Shown one piece after another: positions 16,210-24,597 of a DNA stretch of 64,000 bases. The notes under the pieces were generated by a model, which did no database searches, had not been told where the DNA came from, and worked only from the letters and a program-made list of their open reading frames with translations. Origin of the DNA: a virus. Position numbers and translations under genes: made by a program. Position 1 is the first letter of the stretch; each line of letters begins with the position of its first letter. The DNA lies in IMG/VR virus record IMGVR_UViG_3300032893_000010, positions 52,131-116,130 of that record, one strand, 5' to 3'.

Positions 16210-16404
16210 ATGTTAAAGAAGTTTGAGGTTGTGGTTTGCTTCGATGGCAGTACTATCGACACGCAAGATGATATGTACTTTTTTTATAAGAATGCGAAGA
16301 GGGCAGCAGACAGGATAAACGGAAGTTACAGGGATCTTCCCTATCCCGTGGCACAGATCAGGAAAAACGGACATTTCAGTCATCGCGGCGCAAAGAAGGC
16401 ATAG
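16210..16404 (+). CDS. hypothetical protein
   Basis: 64 residues with AAGGAGAG before ATG. FEVVVCFDGSTIDTQDDMYF suggests a small alpha/beta domain. Followed by a 40-base gap and a promoter. Confidence 0.55.
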   Translation: MLKKFEVVVCFDGSTIDTQDDMYFFYKNAKRAADRINGSYRDLPYPVAQIRKNGHFSHRGAKKA

Positions 16405-16445
16405 GCCCCATCCTGCCCCGTGACTGATCTGTTACACCTCCCCTC

Positions 16446-16474
16446 TTGACAGGCCCCACCGGGCACGATATCTT
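16446..16474 (+). promoter_or_regulatory. sigma70-like promoter
   Basis: TTGACA 16446-16451, 17 bases, TATCTT 16469-16474. The flanks CTCTTGACAG and CTTACC also occur at the promoter at 32847. Confidence 0.65.
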
Positions 16475-16544
16475 ACCGTAGTCACGTTCGATTTAGCGGT
16501 TACATTCCCGCTTGTATCACGCTAACTTAATAATGGGAGGAAAA

Positions 16545-16724
16545 ATGGGTATCAGAGTCAAGCCTTCATTCCATGGTTTTCCTGAGATTCCCGGAACCTA
16601 TTCCGCTGTCATCGATGACAAAGAGGATCTCACTCAGGATGAAAACGGAATCTACAGGCTTCCTTATATTTACGATCCCTCTGGTAATAGCCCTTTTACC
16701 GTAAATGTAGGGATTTTCTCTTAG
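16545..16724 (+). CDS. hypothetical protein
   Basis: 59 residues from ATG 16545 behind GGGAGG. Pro/Gly and acidic residues, no domain recognised. It has its own promoter and terminator, so it is a single-gene unit. Confidence 0.6.
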   Translation: MGIRVKPSFHGFPEIPGTYSAVIDDKEDLTQDENGIYRLPYIYDPSGNSPFTVNVGIFS

Positions 16725-16737
16725 TCTCATAAGCTTC

Positions 16738-16783
16738 AATACGGGGATGGGGTTATTTTCTGCCTCATCCCCGTATTTATTTC
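16738..16783 (+). terminator. intrinsic terminator
   Basis: AATACGGGGATG and its complement enclose a 16-base loop, followed by TATTTC. Closes the 16545 unit. Confidence 0.8.
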
Positions 16784-16832
16784 TCCTGACTTTTACTTGT
16801 TTCCGCAGGTCAGGGCATGCGAACAGGCGTTC

Positions 16833-16889
16833 GTGTGACGGGCGTCACACTTAGGTCCGCTTGACATGGTGTGTCACGACGGGTTAACT
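16833..16889 (+). promoter_or_regulatory. promoter with an upstream palindromic operator candidate
   Basis: GTGTGACG-GG-CGTCACAC (16833-16850) is an 8+2+8 palindrome ten bases upstream of TTGACA (16861-16866); a 17-base spacer leads to TTAACT (16884-16889). GTGTCACGAC in the spacer partly repeats the half-site, so a repressor could bind both. Confidence 0.6.
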
Positions 16890-16942
16890 GTGCGGGCCAG
16901 GAACATCACAACTTAATATGGCTCTCAAGGAAGGAGACAAAT

Positions 16943-17332
16943 ATGTCTTCTGTCATGGATCAGATAGGTGAACTACTAGATCAGTTCTATCTGGCCAAAA
17001 GCCGGACTAAGAACAGGTTCACTGACCGGGAGAGAAAGAACCTTCTCTCTAAACTGGAGCCCCTCATCATCGAAGCAACATCAGCAGCGGAGATGGAAGA
17101 GGAGGAACAAGAGCCACAGTGGATAGCGGTGGACAAGGCAAGAGAAATGGAGATTCAGGGAGACACGCGAGATTCTGTAGTCTCAGCATGGGCAGAGTCC
17201 CTGGAGCTAGAGAAAGACAAGATCATCTCAACTCAGGTGGGAAATGCGTACTTCTACGCATACCCATCTACGGACGAGCAAACAGATCTCTGGGTTGCTC
17301 GTATCGAGCACAGAGAAGAAATCGCAGCTTAA
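16943..17332 (+). CDS. hypothetical acidic protein
   Basis: 129 residues from ATG 16943, chosen for AAGGAAGGAG upstream. Helical first half (IGELLDQFYLAKSRTKNRF), acidic middle (EMEEEEQEPQW), beta-like end. Single-gene unit between promoter and terminator. Confidence 0.6.
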   Translation: MSSVMDQIGELLDQFYLAKSRTKNRFTDRERKNLLSKLEPLIIEATSAAEMEEEEQEPQWIAVDKAREMEIQGDTRDSVVSAWAESLELEKDKIISTQVGNAYFYAYPSTDEQTDLWVARIEHREEIAA

Positions 17333-17345
17333 GCAGAAGGATCGA

Positions 17346-17375
17346 ATGATAAGGGGAGTCATCTCCCCTTATCAT
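17346..17375 (+). terminator. hairpin terminator
   Basis: Thirteen-base arms (ATGATAAGGGGAG and complement) with a TCAT loop. No long T run follows. Confidence 0.6.
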
Positions 17376-17413
17376 CCTATGTCCCAGACCCTGACATAAG
17401 GAGATAGACGGCG

Positions 17414-17626
17414 GTGTTCCATCCACATCACTACACTAACAACGAAAACAGATACGGAATAATAAGTAACGAGGACAAGTCTCGATGGTGTGTCTGGAGC
17501 ATCAGCAACGACAACAAAGTCCTGACCTGGAATGATCCGTTCGAGCAGGCGTTTCATCTTACCGAACAAGAGCTTAACGTGGCTCTTGTGTGGATCACAG
17601 GTCAGCTTCTCAGAAGCCTAGTGTGA
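17414..17626 (+). CDS. hypothetical protein
   Basis: 70 residues from GTG 17414 with AAGGAG 11 bases upstream. RYGIISNEDKSRWCVWSISNDNK looks like a small beta-rich domain. Last gene before the 970-base gene-poor stretch. Confidence 0.55.
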   Translation: MFHPHHYTNNENRYGIISNEDKSRWCVWSISNDNKVLTWNDPFEQAFHLTEQELNVALVWITGQLLRSLV

Positions 17627-17688
17627 GCTTATATAAGATTCCCGCCCGTTTTGTCCGTTTCCCCGCGTTTCCGCAGGTAGATCGGGGG

Positions 17689-17717
17689 TTGACAGGCGGC
17701 CGGGGATCTTATATAGT
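17689..17717 (+). promoter_or_regulatory. strong sigma70-like promoter
   Basis: TTGACA 17689-17694, 17 bases, TATAGT 17712-17717. The RNA would begin near 17724 in sequence without a long ORF. Confidence 0.7.
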
Positions 17718-17723
17718 TCTTCT

Positions 17724-17970
17724 CGTAGGCGGCGACGTCAATAAGTCCGCAGAAAAGAACTGAAAACTAAACAAGGGAGATTAAAAATGCTCACTTTAAG
17801 TTAGTCAGAGAGTTCTTTCAAGAGCTAAACCTCTAGGGATTGACTGAAGACTAGAGTGAAAAAACTCAAAACGGGCCAGGTATCGCAATCCTGCCTGGCC
17901 CACATGAAAAAGGATACAGAATAAATCCTGAGTAAGGCGAAAAGGTTCGAATCCTTCTCACGCTGATCGA
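17724..17970 (+). ncRNA. structured untranslated RNA candidate
   Basis: Downstream of a strong promoter I see several hairpins: AGAACT/AGTTCT, CTCTAG/CTAGAG, GGGCCAGG/CCTGGCCC (8 bp) and AGGAT/ATCCT, then a tRNA T-arm look-alike (GGTTCGAATCC at 17944-17954). A good ribosome site precedes a five-codon ORF, MLTLS, at 17788. It may be a leader RNA, a degenerate tRNA or a small RNA. No tmRNA tag frame is visible. Confidence 0.4.
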
Positions 17971-18248
17971 GACTGGAATGAGCTAGTTAACAGCTCTATC
18001 AAAGCGTATGGTGTAACAAGGGCATATGCTCAGGATTTCAAGCTTTCCCGTATCATTCATGTCAGGTAGCTTAATTCTTCAAGTACCGTGATGATCTCTA
18101 TTACCTGGAGTCTGAGGGAAAGCCGGAATGGGCTCCAGGATGGCAGATGTACCTGTCTCAGGCATTCTGCTTTGGCATCGTCATGAGGTACAAGAATGAT
18201 GATGATGATGATGATGTCCTGGAAGTAGGAAGCTATTTCATCTCATGA
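17964..18248 (+). pseudogene. frameshifted gene remnant
   Basis: One frame reads NELVNSSIKAYGVTRAYAQD and on to TAG at 18067; a second frame continues from about 18075 with YRDDLYYLESEGKPEWAPGW, a run of six Asp codons and TGA at 18246-18248. Both halves have phage-like codon use, so one frameshift plus decay explains them. No start is evident. Confidence 0.5.
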
Positions 18249-18596
18249 AAGACACTAGTACTCCAAAAAAACGTTAGCTGTATCAAGTCTTACGCAAATG
18301 GATGAGCAAAAACTGACAGGATGACTATACTGTCTCTAACCATAGCCGCTGCTCCTGATCATACGTGACAGGAATGCTGCAACGGACAGTCAGTCATCAG
18401 TTCAGTAAGCTTCATCAGCCTCTCAGGTTAAGAAAAAGACGAGATACAGGGCTAGCAGGATTTAACATCCGTGGCTAGGTCAGCTAAAAGTGGGAAAGCC
18501 GTGAAAAGGTACTAGGATAAGGACCTACGGGATGATCGGCAAGCGGGATATGGGGTGAGGCCCGCATCACTTACATTTAATTAACAGGAGGAAAAT
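18249..18596 (+). other. gene-poor stretch
   Basis: No convincing ORF. There is a small helix (CTAGC/GCTAG around 18453-18478) and a GGAGG site at 18586-18590 belonging to the next gene. I see no tRNA. It may continue the decayed region before it. Confidence 0.4.
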
Positions 18597-18887
18597 ATGG
18601 CTGGTCGTAATGTCGAGAAGACTGTAACCCTCAGGTTTGTTGCACCGTTCAACTCGGGCACTCCTGATAGAATCGCTCTTAATGATGATAAGAATACTGT
18701 TCTGGCTCTGCTGTCTGCTATCGCTCTTGCTGACCTGGATCTGGTCAGCGTGGTCAGCGTGGTCAGCAGGGAGCTTACAGGAGAAGAATCCGACAAGGTA
18801 GATGCATACTGGGTTGCTGAAGTGAAAAAGGCGAAGTCCCAAAATCCGCATGATCCTTTTGAGGATATTCTCTATTCTATGCTCTGA
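18597..18887 (+). CDS. hypothetical protein with a VVS repeat
   Basis: 96 residues behind AGGAGG. A 9-bp direct repeat (GTGGTCAGC, three copies near 18740-18770) encodes VSVVSVVS inside a hydrophobic helix. Length variation is therefore possible without frameshift. Function unknown. Confidence 0.6.
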   Translation: MAGRNVEKTVTLRFVAPFNSGTPDRIALNDDKNTVLALLSAIALADLDLVSVVSVVSRELTGEESDKVDAYWVAEVKKAKSQNPHDPFEDILYSML

Positions 18888-18914
18888 CTTTAACAGAAGA
18901 TGAATAGTACCCTG

Positions 18915-18946
18915 ACATTGGCCTATTGCCGGGGCATAGGCAATGT
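18915..18946 (+). terminator. hairpin terminator
   Basis: ACATTGGCCTAT pairs with ATAGGCAATGT with one bulged base; loop TGCCGGGGC. Follows the 18597 gene. Confidence 0.55.
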
Positions 18947-19009
18947 TAGAAGGCTGGGATGAGAAATGATCCGTGAGTCGTCCTTCTAGTCAGGAGAACA
19001 TCATTCATA

Positions 19010-19228
19010 ATGAATGAAAAAGATAACTGGGATATCCAGCATGAGAGGTACAAAAGACAATCAGGTCCCTGGTATGGTTCAGTAGAACCAGCAACTATCA
19101 TGGGAATGGAACATTTCATCTCTATGATGAGACGAAAAGAAGAGCCGCTGCATCCTGAATGGGCTTTTGCCGCATGGGTTTACAGTGAGGAAATGGCATT
19201 CATCAGGAGTATTACTCAAGGAGAATAA
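19010..19228 (+). CDS. hypothetical protein
   Basis: 72 residues. Contains HPEWAFAAWVYSEEMAFIRS, helix-like. Stop overlaps the start of a membrane peptide. Confidence 0.55.
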   Translation: MNEKDNWDIQHERYKRQSGPWYGSVEPATIMGMEHFISMMRRKEEPLHPEWAFAAWVYSEEMAFIRSITQGE

Positions 19229-19374
19229 TGAATTTCCTTATCAGGCTTATTATAGGACCAGTCCTGCTAGTGGTATTTACAGCATTCGGTGTTCTTATGA
19301 CTATCTATGCTGGGCTCGGCTGGATGTTCACTGGTTCTGCCTACGTTAAAATAGTGTGGCCACGCTGGAAATAA
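19228..19374 (+). CDS. membrane protein (48 aa)
   Basis: One or two spans (LIRLIIGPVLLVVFTAFGVL, then MTIYAGLGWMF). Start overlaps the upstream stop (TAATG). Unknown role. Confidence 0.6.
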   Translation: MNFLIRLIIGPVLLVVFTAFGVLMTIYAGLGWMFTGSAYVKIVWPRWK

Positions 19375-19389
19375 CTTGAACTACAGGTC

Positions 19390-19419
19390 TTGACATCATC
19401 GAGATTACCGTGATAGGGT
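19390..19419 (+). promoter_or_regulatory. sigma70-like promoter
   Basis: TTGACA 19390-19395, then TAGGGT 18 bases on, next to the ATG at 19426. The mRNA would have a very short or no leader. Confidence 0.5.
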
Positions 19420-19425
19420 GTTCAC

Positions 19426-19761
19426 ATGACATCGAAAATCACTCACAAGGAGTCAGATAACGTCCATCCTCCGCTAGCTGTGGAAATAATCGCAACAAGT
19501 TACGGTTCATTCACCGTGCATGAGAAGTCATGTAACATCATAGACAGAGACTGGAACATGCATGGTGTCTGCCAGTATTCTATGGCTGGTGTAAGGTCAG
19601 TCCAGGAAATAGCAGAAGAGATGATAAATCAGGGTGAGGCAAGACAAGATGCCAGTAAGCTAATCAATACTGGTCATAGTCTCCTGGGTATCACCATGAA
19701 GCGGGTTATCTGCCATACCTGCGCAAGACATCTAGAAGGAAGCGGTATAAAGTTGTCATGA
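19426..19761 (+). CDS. hypothetical protein
   Basis: 111 residues. VHEKSCNIIDRDWNMHGVC and RVICHTCARHLEGSG include a CxxC near the C-terminus. The promoter lies so close that translation may be leaderless. Overlaps the next gene by four bases. Confidence 0.55.
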   Translation: MTSKITHKESDNVHPPLAVEIIATSYGSFTVHEKSCNIIDRDWNMHGVCQYSMAGVRSVQEIAEEMINQGEARQDASKLINTGHSLLGITMKRVICHTCARHLEGSGIKLS

Positions 19762-19916
19762 GTGTTACATCATATCAGGTCTATTCTGTCGATACAGAAG
19801 AAAACATCCACGCTGAGAGATGGACGAACGACATAAATATCGCTTTCGGAGCAGCTAGGGAAATCCTGGACAAGGAAGATGTCTTCAAGGTAATCATAGA
19901 AAAGGACAAGTACTGA
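19758..19916 (+). CDS. hypothetical protein (52 aa)
   Basis: Short alpha/beta protein (QVYSVDTEENIHAERW; AFGAAREILDKEDVFKVI). TGATGAG couples it to the next gene. Unknown. Confidence 0.55.
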   Translation: MSVTSYQVYSVDTEENIHAERWTNDINIAFGAAREILDKEDVFKVIIEKDKY

Positions 19917-20131
19917 TGAGAAGCCTGTACCACAAAGAACTAGAAGAACTAGTACGCTGGTTTCTTCATAACATATCTCAGGAAACAAGAGGGAAGCTCA
20001 TGGGTGAGCTACCAGTACATTACAAGCTTCTTTACCCTGATGTGGATACTGAAATTATCACACGCAAGGTAGAGGAAAGAATCAATCAGGTAGCGGCACA
20101 GCCAGATCCGATTCCAGTGGGCAGGTACTAA
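19916..20131 (+). CDS. hypothetical helical protein
   Basis: 71 residues (YHKELEELVRWFLHNISQET). Starts in the previous stop and ends sharing a base with the next ATG. Unknown. Confidence 0.55.
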   Translation: MRSLYHKELEELVRWFLHNISQETRGKLMGELPVHYKLLYPDVDTEIITRKVEERINQVAAQPDPIPVGRY

Positions 20132-20433
20132 TGTATGATGTAAAGAATCGTGAAGTGAATTACGAAACCTACATCGTCTCTATGTTCATCAACCATACCA
20201 GTAGTAATCTGACTACGGTCAAGTTCATGGCGCGGGCGAAGTTCGGTGCTCTTAGTAATCCATGTGAGGAAGGCTTGGCGGCTTTCTGCACGTGGCTGAG
20301 GGAATTCGTGGAAGGTCATCTAGAGCCAGAATACAAGCCAGATTTCATATCCAGCCTGATCAATCACGCAATCTCTAGCGTAGACTGGTATGAGCTGGCA
20401 AAGGAACTATACGAAGGGGCTAAGGAAAAGTAA
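20131..20433 (+). CDS. hypothetical protein
   Basis: 100 residues, helical. FMARAKFGALSNPCEEGLAAF and SLINHAISSVDWYELAKELY. Part of an overlapping operon of small genes (19758-20864). Confidence 0.55.
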   Translation: MYDVKNREVNYETYIVSMFINHTSSNLTTVKFMARAKFGALSNPCEEGLAAFCTWLREFVEGHLEPEYKPDFISSLINHAISSVDWYELAKELYEGAKEK

Positions 20434-20606
20434 TGTCTAAGACATTCACTAATGAAGATGGCAGATGGTACGAGCAAGCGGCTAGGCATATCAGGAAGCG
20501 AGTACAATCCAAGTACTATATGGAAACCGGTATCGTAGACCTGAATGAAGGTCTGGAAGATTCTCCAGTTCAGATAACGGGAAACATTAGGATCAGGATC
20601 TTATGA
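20433..20606 (+). CDS. hypothetical protein (57 aa)
   Basis: Basic first half (YEQAARHIRKRVQSKYYME). Overlaps the previous stop by one base and the next ATG by four. Unknown. Confidence 0.5.
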   Translation: MSKTFTNEDGRWYEQAARHIRKRVQSKYYMETGIVDLNEGLEDSPVQITGNIRIRIL

Positions 20607-20749
20607 AAGCGCACGTAAAACTCGTGAAAGCAGGAGATGCTTTCACTTCAGAAAGCCATGTTACAGACATCTATAACATAGAGGCTAACACCATCTACTA
20701 TCCCAAGCCAGGCTACCAAGTCTCTATGATCGAATTCAAGGAGAATTAA
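20603..20749 (+). CDS. hypothetical protein (48 aa)
   Basis: Starts MKAHVKLVKAGDAFTSESHV; beta-rich. Ends with AAGGAG that serves the next gene. Confidence 0.5.
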   Translation: MKAHVKLVKAGDAFTSESHVTDIYNIEANTIYYPKPGYQVSMIEFKEN

Positions 20750-20750
20750 A

Positions 20751-20864
20751 ATGAGTGTCTTGTGGTGGGCTCTCCCGATAGAATTCATAGTGGTAGGAAT
20801 TCTCATCTGTATTTCTTTCATGTTCTGGGGAGGCTCACGGTCTGAGGATGAAGATCCAAGATAG
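20751..20864 (+). CDS. membrane peptide (37 aa)
   Basis: A single span (IEFIVVGILICISFMFWG) and an acidic tail. Translated from AAGGAG in the previous gene. Confidence 0.55.
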   Translation: MSVLWWALPIEFIVVGILICISFMFWGGSRSEDEDPR

Positions 20865-20871
20865 GTATTGA

Positions 20872-20932
20872 CACGTCTAGTCTTGGTGTGCTACCGTGTG
20901 GGTAGTCAGGGTTCGATTCCCGCTAGGCGTAC
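20872..20932 (+). tRNA. truncated tRNA-like element
   Basis: ACGTCTA (20872-20878) pairs with TAGGCGT (20925-20931), and a T-loop GGGTTCGATTCCC is present, but only one arm (CTACC/GGTAG, 5-base loop) lies between them. A D-arm or anticodon arm is missing, so this is probably a degenerate tRNA or a mimic rather than a working tRNA. A TTGACA overlaps its start. Confidence 0.35.
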
Positions 20933-20968
20933 AAAGAGAGTAAAAAAGGAAGACACAGGAGAAATAAG

Positions 20969-21139
20969 ATGTGGCTTAACGCAGAAGAAGAAGAAGAAGA
21001 AGGAATCCCTATGGTTCGCCGCACATGCAAATGCGGTAGAGCATACTGGGTTATCGAAGAAGAAGATGATGGCATGTGCAATGAGTGCTACTACGCCAAT
21101 GAGCCGTGGTACTACCTGAATCTCCTGAAAGAAGGCTAG
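20969..21139 (+). CDS. acidic zinc-finger protein (56 aa)
   Basis: Poly-Glu start encoded by a GAA repeat (seven codons), then CKCGRAYWV and CNECYYAN, a four-Cys zinc ribbon. CAGGAG precedes ATG. Confidence 0.6.
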   Translation: MWLNAEEEEEEGIPMVRRTCKCGRAYWVIEEEDDGMCNECYYANEPWYYLNLLKEG

Positions 21140-21145
21140 ACAATC

Positions 21146-21835
21146 ATGGCCAGAGATTACGAAAGCATCGTAAAAGGTCTATTCGCCAAGGCTAACGCTG
21201 AAGGTGTAACTCCAGACGAAAAAGAAGCCCTGGAGACTAAGGCTTTTGAGCTTATGGCAAGATACGGTGTAAGTAGGGTAACTGAGGAAGATAAGAACAA
21301 GACAGCTACTCATTTCCCTGTATCCTTCTCAGGTCAGTGGACTACCAGGCAAGTGTCTTTGTTCAATCAGATAGCAAGGCATTTCAACTGCACTGTCGTA
21401 GACGCCACTAACAGCAAGAAGCACGGTACATACTATGTCTTCGGATTCGAATCTGACATAGACAGCACTGCTTTCCTGTATTCTATCCTGGAAAATCAGA
21501 TGTTCGCTGAACTAGCCTGGGTAAGCGTTCCTGAAGGTAAGAGCACTAAATCTTACAGGAATGCATGGCTGCTGGGATATACCTCTCGTATCAAGGAAAG
21601 ACTAGATGAGACTAAGAGAACAGCAGAACAAGAATCTGCTCCTGGATATGCTCTAGCTCTCAGAGACAGGTCACTAGCAGTGAAAGATGAGATTGCCAAG
21701 ATTATAGGCAAGACTCGCGGGACTAAGAGTACCTATCGTGGTCGTGATGCATTCACATCGGGAAGAGAGGCAGGAGATAGGGCACAATTCAACCTCAGAG
21801 ATAGTGTAGGAGGAAGAAAAGAGCTAGGAAAGTAA
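21146..21835 (+). CDS. DUF2786-like protein
   Basis: 229 residues. The N-terminal 45 residues (IVKGLFAKANAEGVTPDEKE; ELMARYGVSR) match DUF2786; the rest (TTRQVSLFNQIARHFNC) fits the domain that usually follows it. The family is common in actinobacteria and their phages and has no known activity. Confidence 0.75.
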   Translation: MARDYESIVKGLFAKANAEGVTPDEKEALETKAFELMARYGVSRVTEEDKNKTATHFPVSFSGQWTTRQVSLFNQIARHFNCTVVDATNSKKHGTYYVFGFESDIDSTAFLYSILENQMFAELAWVSVPEGKSTKSYRNAWLLGYTSRIKERLDETKRTAEQESAPGYALALRDRSLAVKDEIAKIIGKTRGTKSTYRGRDAFTSGREAGDRAQFNLRDSVGGRKELGK

Positions 21836-21895
21836 ACTGCAAGAAAACACCTTGCTACTGGGAAGCAGAACTAGCCGAGATCGTAGAAGATGAGT

Positions 21896-21946
21896 AAAAA
21901 TTTCTGAACGCACCTCATTGACAAGTGGCTCCCTGTCTGGTAGTGT
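21896..21946 (+). promoter_or_regulatory. promoter with AAATTTCTGAA element
   Basis: AAAAATTTCTGAAC at 21896-21909, TTGACA 21918-21923, 17 bases, TAGTGT 21941-21946. One of five promoters in the window sharing this upstream element. Drives the helicase. Confidence 0.7.
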
Positions 21947-21987
21947 CCTGAGTGTTAGGTCACAGACCCAAGCAGGGAGTCACCTTC

Positions 21988-23544
21988 ATGTCTACTACAT
22001 ATAAGCCAACACTAGAACAAATCGATATATGCAATGCATTTCAGGAGATGATGGAGTCCTTTGACAGGACTAACCGTAAAGTAGTAATAAATGCCGGTGC
22101 CGGTACTGGCAAGACCAGTACTCTGGTCTTGCTGGCTGACATAGCTAAGAAGCTGGGCAAGAAGGGCCGTTTCATGGCCTTTAACAAAGCTATAGTAACA
22201 GCGGCATCGAAGAAGATGCCTGATAACGTGAAATGCTCTACATTTCACGCATACTTCTACGGCACTGTTGGTCAGTTCTACAAGCATCGCAGTGACAGGG
22301 TATCAGCAGACTTTACAGCTCGTCATCTGGGCATCAAAGATGATTTGGAGCTAAGTGACAAGAAGCTCACTCCTGTAATGCAGGCGCGCATCCTGTACAG
22401 GGCTATCAATAAGTTCTCCATGTCAGATGACATGGAGATAAGCAGATTTCACATTCCATTCGTCAAAGGGGTGACGAATGAGGATATGGATCTCATCAGG
22501 GCTACTCTAAGTCCTTATCTTAAGCCTATGTGGCAGGACATAGCTTCTAAAGAGGGAGTTCTCAGGTTCAAGCCTGAGAACTATATCAAGATAGGCGCCC
22601 TGAGTAATCCTAAGATAGCGGCATCGTTCGTGATGATCGATGAAGCACAGGACACTTTCCCTGTGTTCCTGGGATGGCTTAAGAGGCAGCCTCATATAAG
22701 GCTAGTGGTCGTAGGCGACCGCGCGCAGGCCATTAATGAGTGGACCGGCGCAATCGATGCGATGGATAAATTCGAATCCATCGACAGGGAAACAGGTCTG
22801 TCTAAGAACGACGTAACTTACCTGACTCTCAGTAAGTCATTCAGGTTCGGCCCAGAACTAGCCGACGAAGCCAACCGCTGGCTGTACCTTCATAATGAAG
22901 GTACGTTCATGCTAGAGGGTAATGAAAGCAAGTCTACGGTCGTCACAGATATAGATGATGGCGGTATCTATGATGCCATCATCTGCCGGACGAATGCAGG
23001 AGTATTCGAATCGGCGATGAGTCTCGTGGAATCTGGTATCAAAGTCTCTATGAGTAAGAGAAACCAAGATGAGCTGGAAGACATAGCTAAGGCTGCTCTT
23101 CAGCTTATGGCGGGGACCTCATGTGACTACGAAGCATTCCAGGCATTCGACAACTGGCATGAAGTTAAGGATGCAGTAGAAAACGATCCTGGCTTCTCTG
23201 ATCTGAAGACCCTGGTAAACATCATAGAGAAGTATGGCGCTAATGCCCTGCTGGATCTTTCCAGCAGGCTAGTTCCTTCAGATATGGCGCAGACTATGAT
23301 AATAACAGCTCATACTTCAAAGGGCCTGGAGTTTAACAGGGTAAAAATCTGGAATGACTTCTTCGTCCCAGAGGACACGTCAGACGGTGAACCTGGAGAG
23401 ATTCCTAAGAGTGAGGTAATGCTTCACTACGTAGCTATCACTAGGGCCAAGGAATATCTTTACCGTGGATCTCTCGACATGATCGATCTCTACGTGAACT
23501 ATGATGACGAAGAGTCAGACGACATGGAGGATGAAGATTCGTGA
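21988..23544 (+). CDS. UvrD/Rep-like superfamily 1 DNA helicase
   Basis: 518 residues from ATG 21988. SF1 motifs in order: Q-like region, Walker A GAGTGKT (37-43), FMAFNKAI, MIDEAQDT (motif II), VGDRAQAINEWTGA (III), LSKSFRFG (IV), TAHTSKGLEF (V) and HYVAITRAKEYLY (VI). It should unwind DNA with 3'-5' polarity in replication or repair. An acidic tail (YDDEESDDMEDED) ends the protein. Confidence 0.92.
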   Translation: MSTTYKPTLEQIDICNAFQEMMESFDRTNRKVVINAGAGTGKTSTLVLLADIAKKLGKKGRFMAFNKAIVTAASKKMPDNVKCSTFHAYFYGTVGQFYKHRSDRVSADFTARHLGIKDDLELSDKKLTPVMQARILYRAINKFSMSDDMEISRFHIPFVKGVTNEDMDLIRATLSPYLKPMWQDIASKEGVLRFKPENYIKIGALSNPKIAASFVMIDEAQDTFPVFLGWLKRQPHIRLVVVGDRAQAINEWTGAIDAMDKFESIDRETGLSKNDVTYLTLSKSFRFGPELADEANRWLYLHNEGTFMLEGNESKSTVVTDIDDGGIYDAIICRTNAGVFESAMSLVESGIKVSMSKRNQDELEDIAKAALQLMAGTSCDYEAFQAFDNWHEVKDAVENDPGFSDLKTLVNIIEKYGANALLDLSSRLVPSDMAQTMIITAHTSKGLEFNRVKIWNDFFVPEDTSDGEPGEIPKSEVMLHYVAITRAKEYLYRGSLDMIDLYVNYDDEESDDMEDEDS

Positions 23545-23625
23545 TCTACAAATAGTAACAACTCCCTTGGCACAGTCTGTATGGATGTAGCCGCAAAGGC
23601 AGTCAAGGGAGCGGAGGTAAAGATA

Positions 23626-23841
23626 ATGTATTCTTACCGCGGCGGCCAGCCATTCACAGAAGAACAGAGGCTAATCAGTAAGAACTCTAGTGATAGAACA
23701 AAGAAAGCGCTATCAGCTAAAGGATACAGAGAGCCATGGAATAAAGGAATGACTGGCCTGAAATACAGTTGTACTATCTGTAGAGAGCCAGGACACTACC
23801 AGCAATGCTGCCCGACACTAGTTACAGTGAGGGTTATCTGA
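23626..23841 (+). CDS. CCHC zinc-knuckle protein
   Basis: 71 residues from ATG 23626, chosen for GGAGG at 23613-23617. The end CTICREPGHYQQCC is a CCHC knuckle as in RNA- or DNA-binding proteins. An earlier ATG (23581) lacks a ribosome site. Confidence 0.6.
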   Translation: MYSYRGGQPFTEEQRLISKNSSDRTKKALSAKGYREPWNKGMTGLKYSCTICREPGHYQQCCPTLVTVRVI

Positions 23842-23842
23842 T

Positions 23843-24001
23843 ATGCAAGATGAAAGAGATATGAATGTTGTAGGCATAGCTTTCGCTGTAGCATCGCTGG
23901 CTACGATAGAGGCCACTACATGGTGGGAGATGGTACTAGGATTTCTTATCATGATATGGTGCATAGGATATTCATTGTACAGATCTAAGAAGGACAAATG
24001 A
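23843..24001 (+). CDS. membrane protein (52 aa)
   Basis: Two spans (VVGIAFAVASLATIEAT; MVLGFLIMIWCIGYSLY) and a basic tail. Overlaps the next start by four bases. Confidence 0.6.
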   Translation: MQDERDMNVVGIAFAVASLATIEATTWWEMVLGFLIMIWCIGYSLYRSKKDK

Positions 24002-24165
24002 CTAGATGGAAAGCTGAGGTCTCGTATCAAGACCAGTACGGGAAGATAATAGTTGAAACTAAGGAGTATGAAACAGGTAAGAAGCCTAGCAGTTCCGTAG
24101 TGATAAGTGACCTGGTGCCTAGAGGATGTGAAACTGTATCAATTAGCATAGTTAAATCTAAGTGA
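23998..24165 (+). CDS. hypothetical protein (55 aa)
   Basis: Beta-rich, basic (WKAEVSYQDQYGKIIVETKE). Coupled to the membrane gene. Unknown. Confidence 0.55.
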   Translation: MTRWKAEVSYQDQYGKIIVETKEYETGKKPSSSVVISDLVPRGCETVSISIVKSK

Positions 24166-24219
24166 GGAACTGAACGAGTATTTCACGAAATTTCAAACGA
24201 GGAAAATACGAAAAACCAA

Positions 24220-24507
24220 ATGAAGTCCTGGGGAATCACGACGCAGGTAATAGTGACGTTCAATGTAGTGAACATACAACACGCATACATAGTGATGTGT
24301 GAACTTCAGGAACTTCTGGAAGACAATGAATACTATGAGGATGCGATGATGTCTGTAACAGACAGACATCATGATCATGATGAAGGCAGATGTCCGGTAT
24401 GCCTCTGTCCGCAGTCACAACATACATACCGGGCACTAAATAAGACATATTGCCTGTACCATCAGAAAATATGTGAAACTTTGACAAACACTGACAAAAC
24501 ATCATAA
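24220..24507 (+). CDS. His/Cys-rich protein
   Basis: 95 residues, weak GAGG site. DRHHDHDEGRCPVCLCPQSQH and CLYHQKIC suggest a metal site. A start at ATG 24346 is also possible. Coding is likely but the start is uncertain. Confidence 0.45.
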   Translation: MKSWGITTQVIVTFNVVNIQHAYIVMCELQELLEDNEYYEDAMMSVTDRHHDHDEGRCPVCLCPQSQHTYRALNKTYCLYHQKICETLTNTDKTS

Positions 24508-24597
24508 ACTCTGTCATAGCTACATGAAACAGGCAAGCAGGACATAGGCTGCGTCTTGCTCGCAACCATGGGACGTTGGTCCCTAGGCTCATGAGCT

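Noticed and set aside
17620-17970. Possible tmRNA: GTGTGAG at 17623 can pair with CTCACGC at 17957, with a T-arm in between.
   Set aside because: There is no D-like GATTCGA element, no tag frame ending in Ala-Ala-stop, and a promoter lies inside the span.
18199-18218. GAT trinucleotide repeat as a regulatory element.
   Set aside because: It is in frame with the gene remnant and encodes an Asp run, so it is coding low complexity.
20868-21119. An 83-codon plus-strand ORF with poly-Lys.
   Set aside because: It is a frame shadow of the zinc protein at 20969 and begins within a -35 box.
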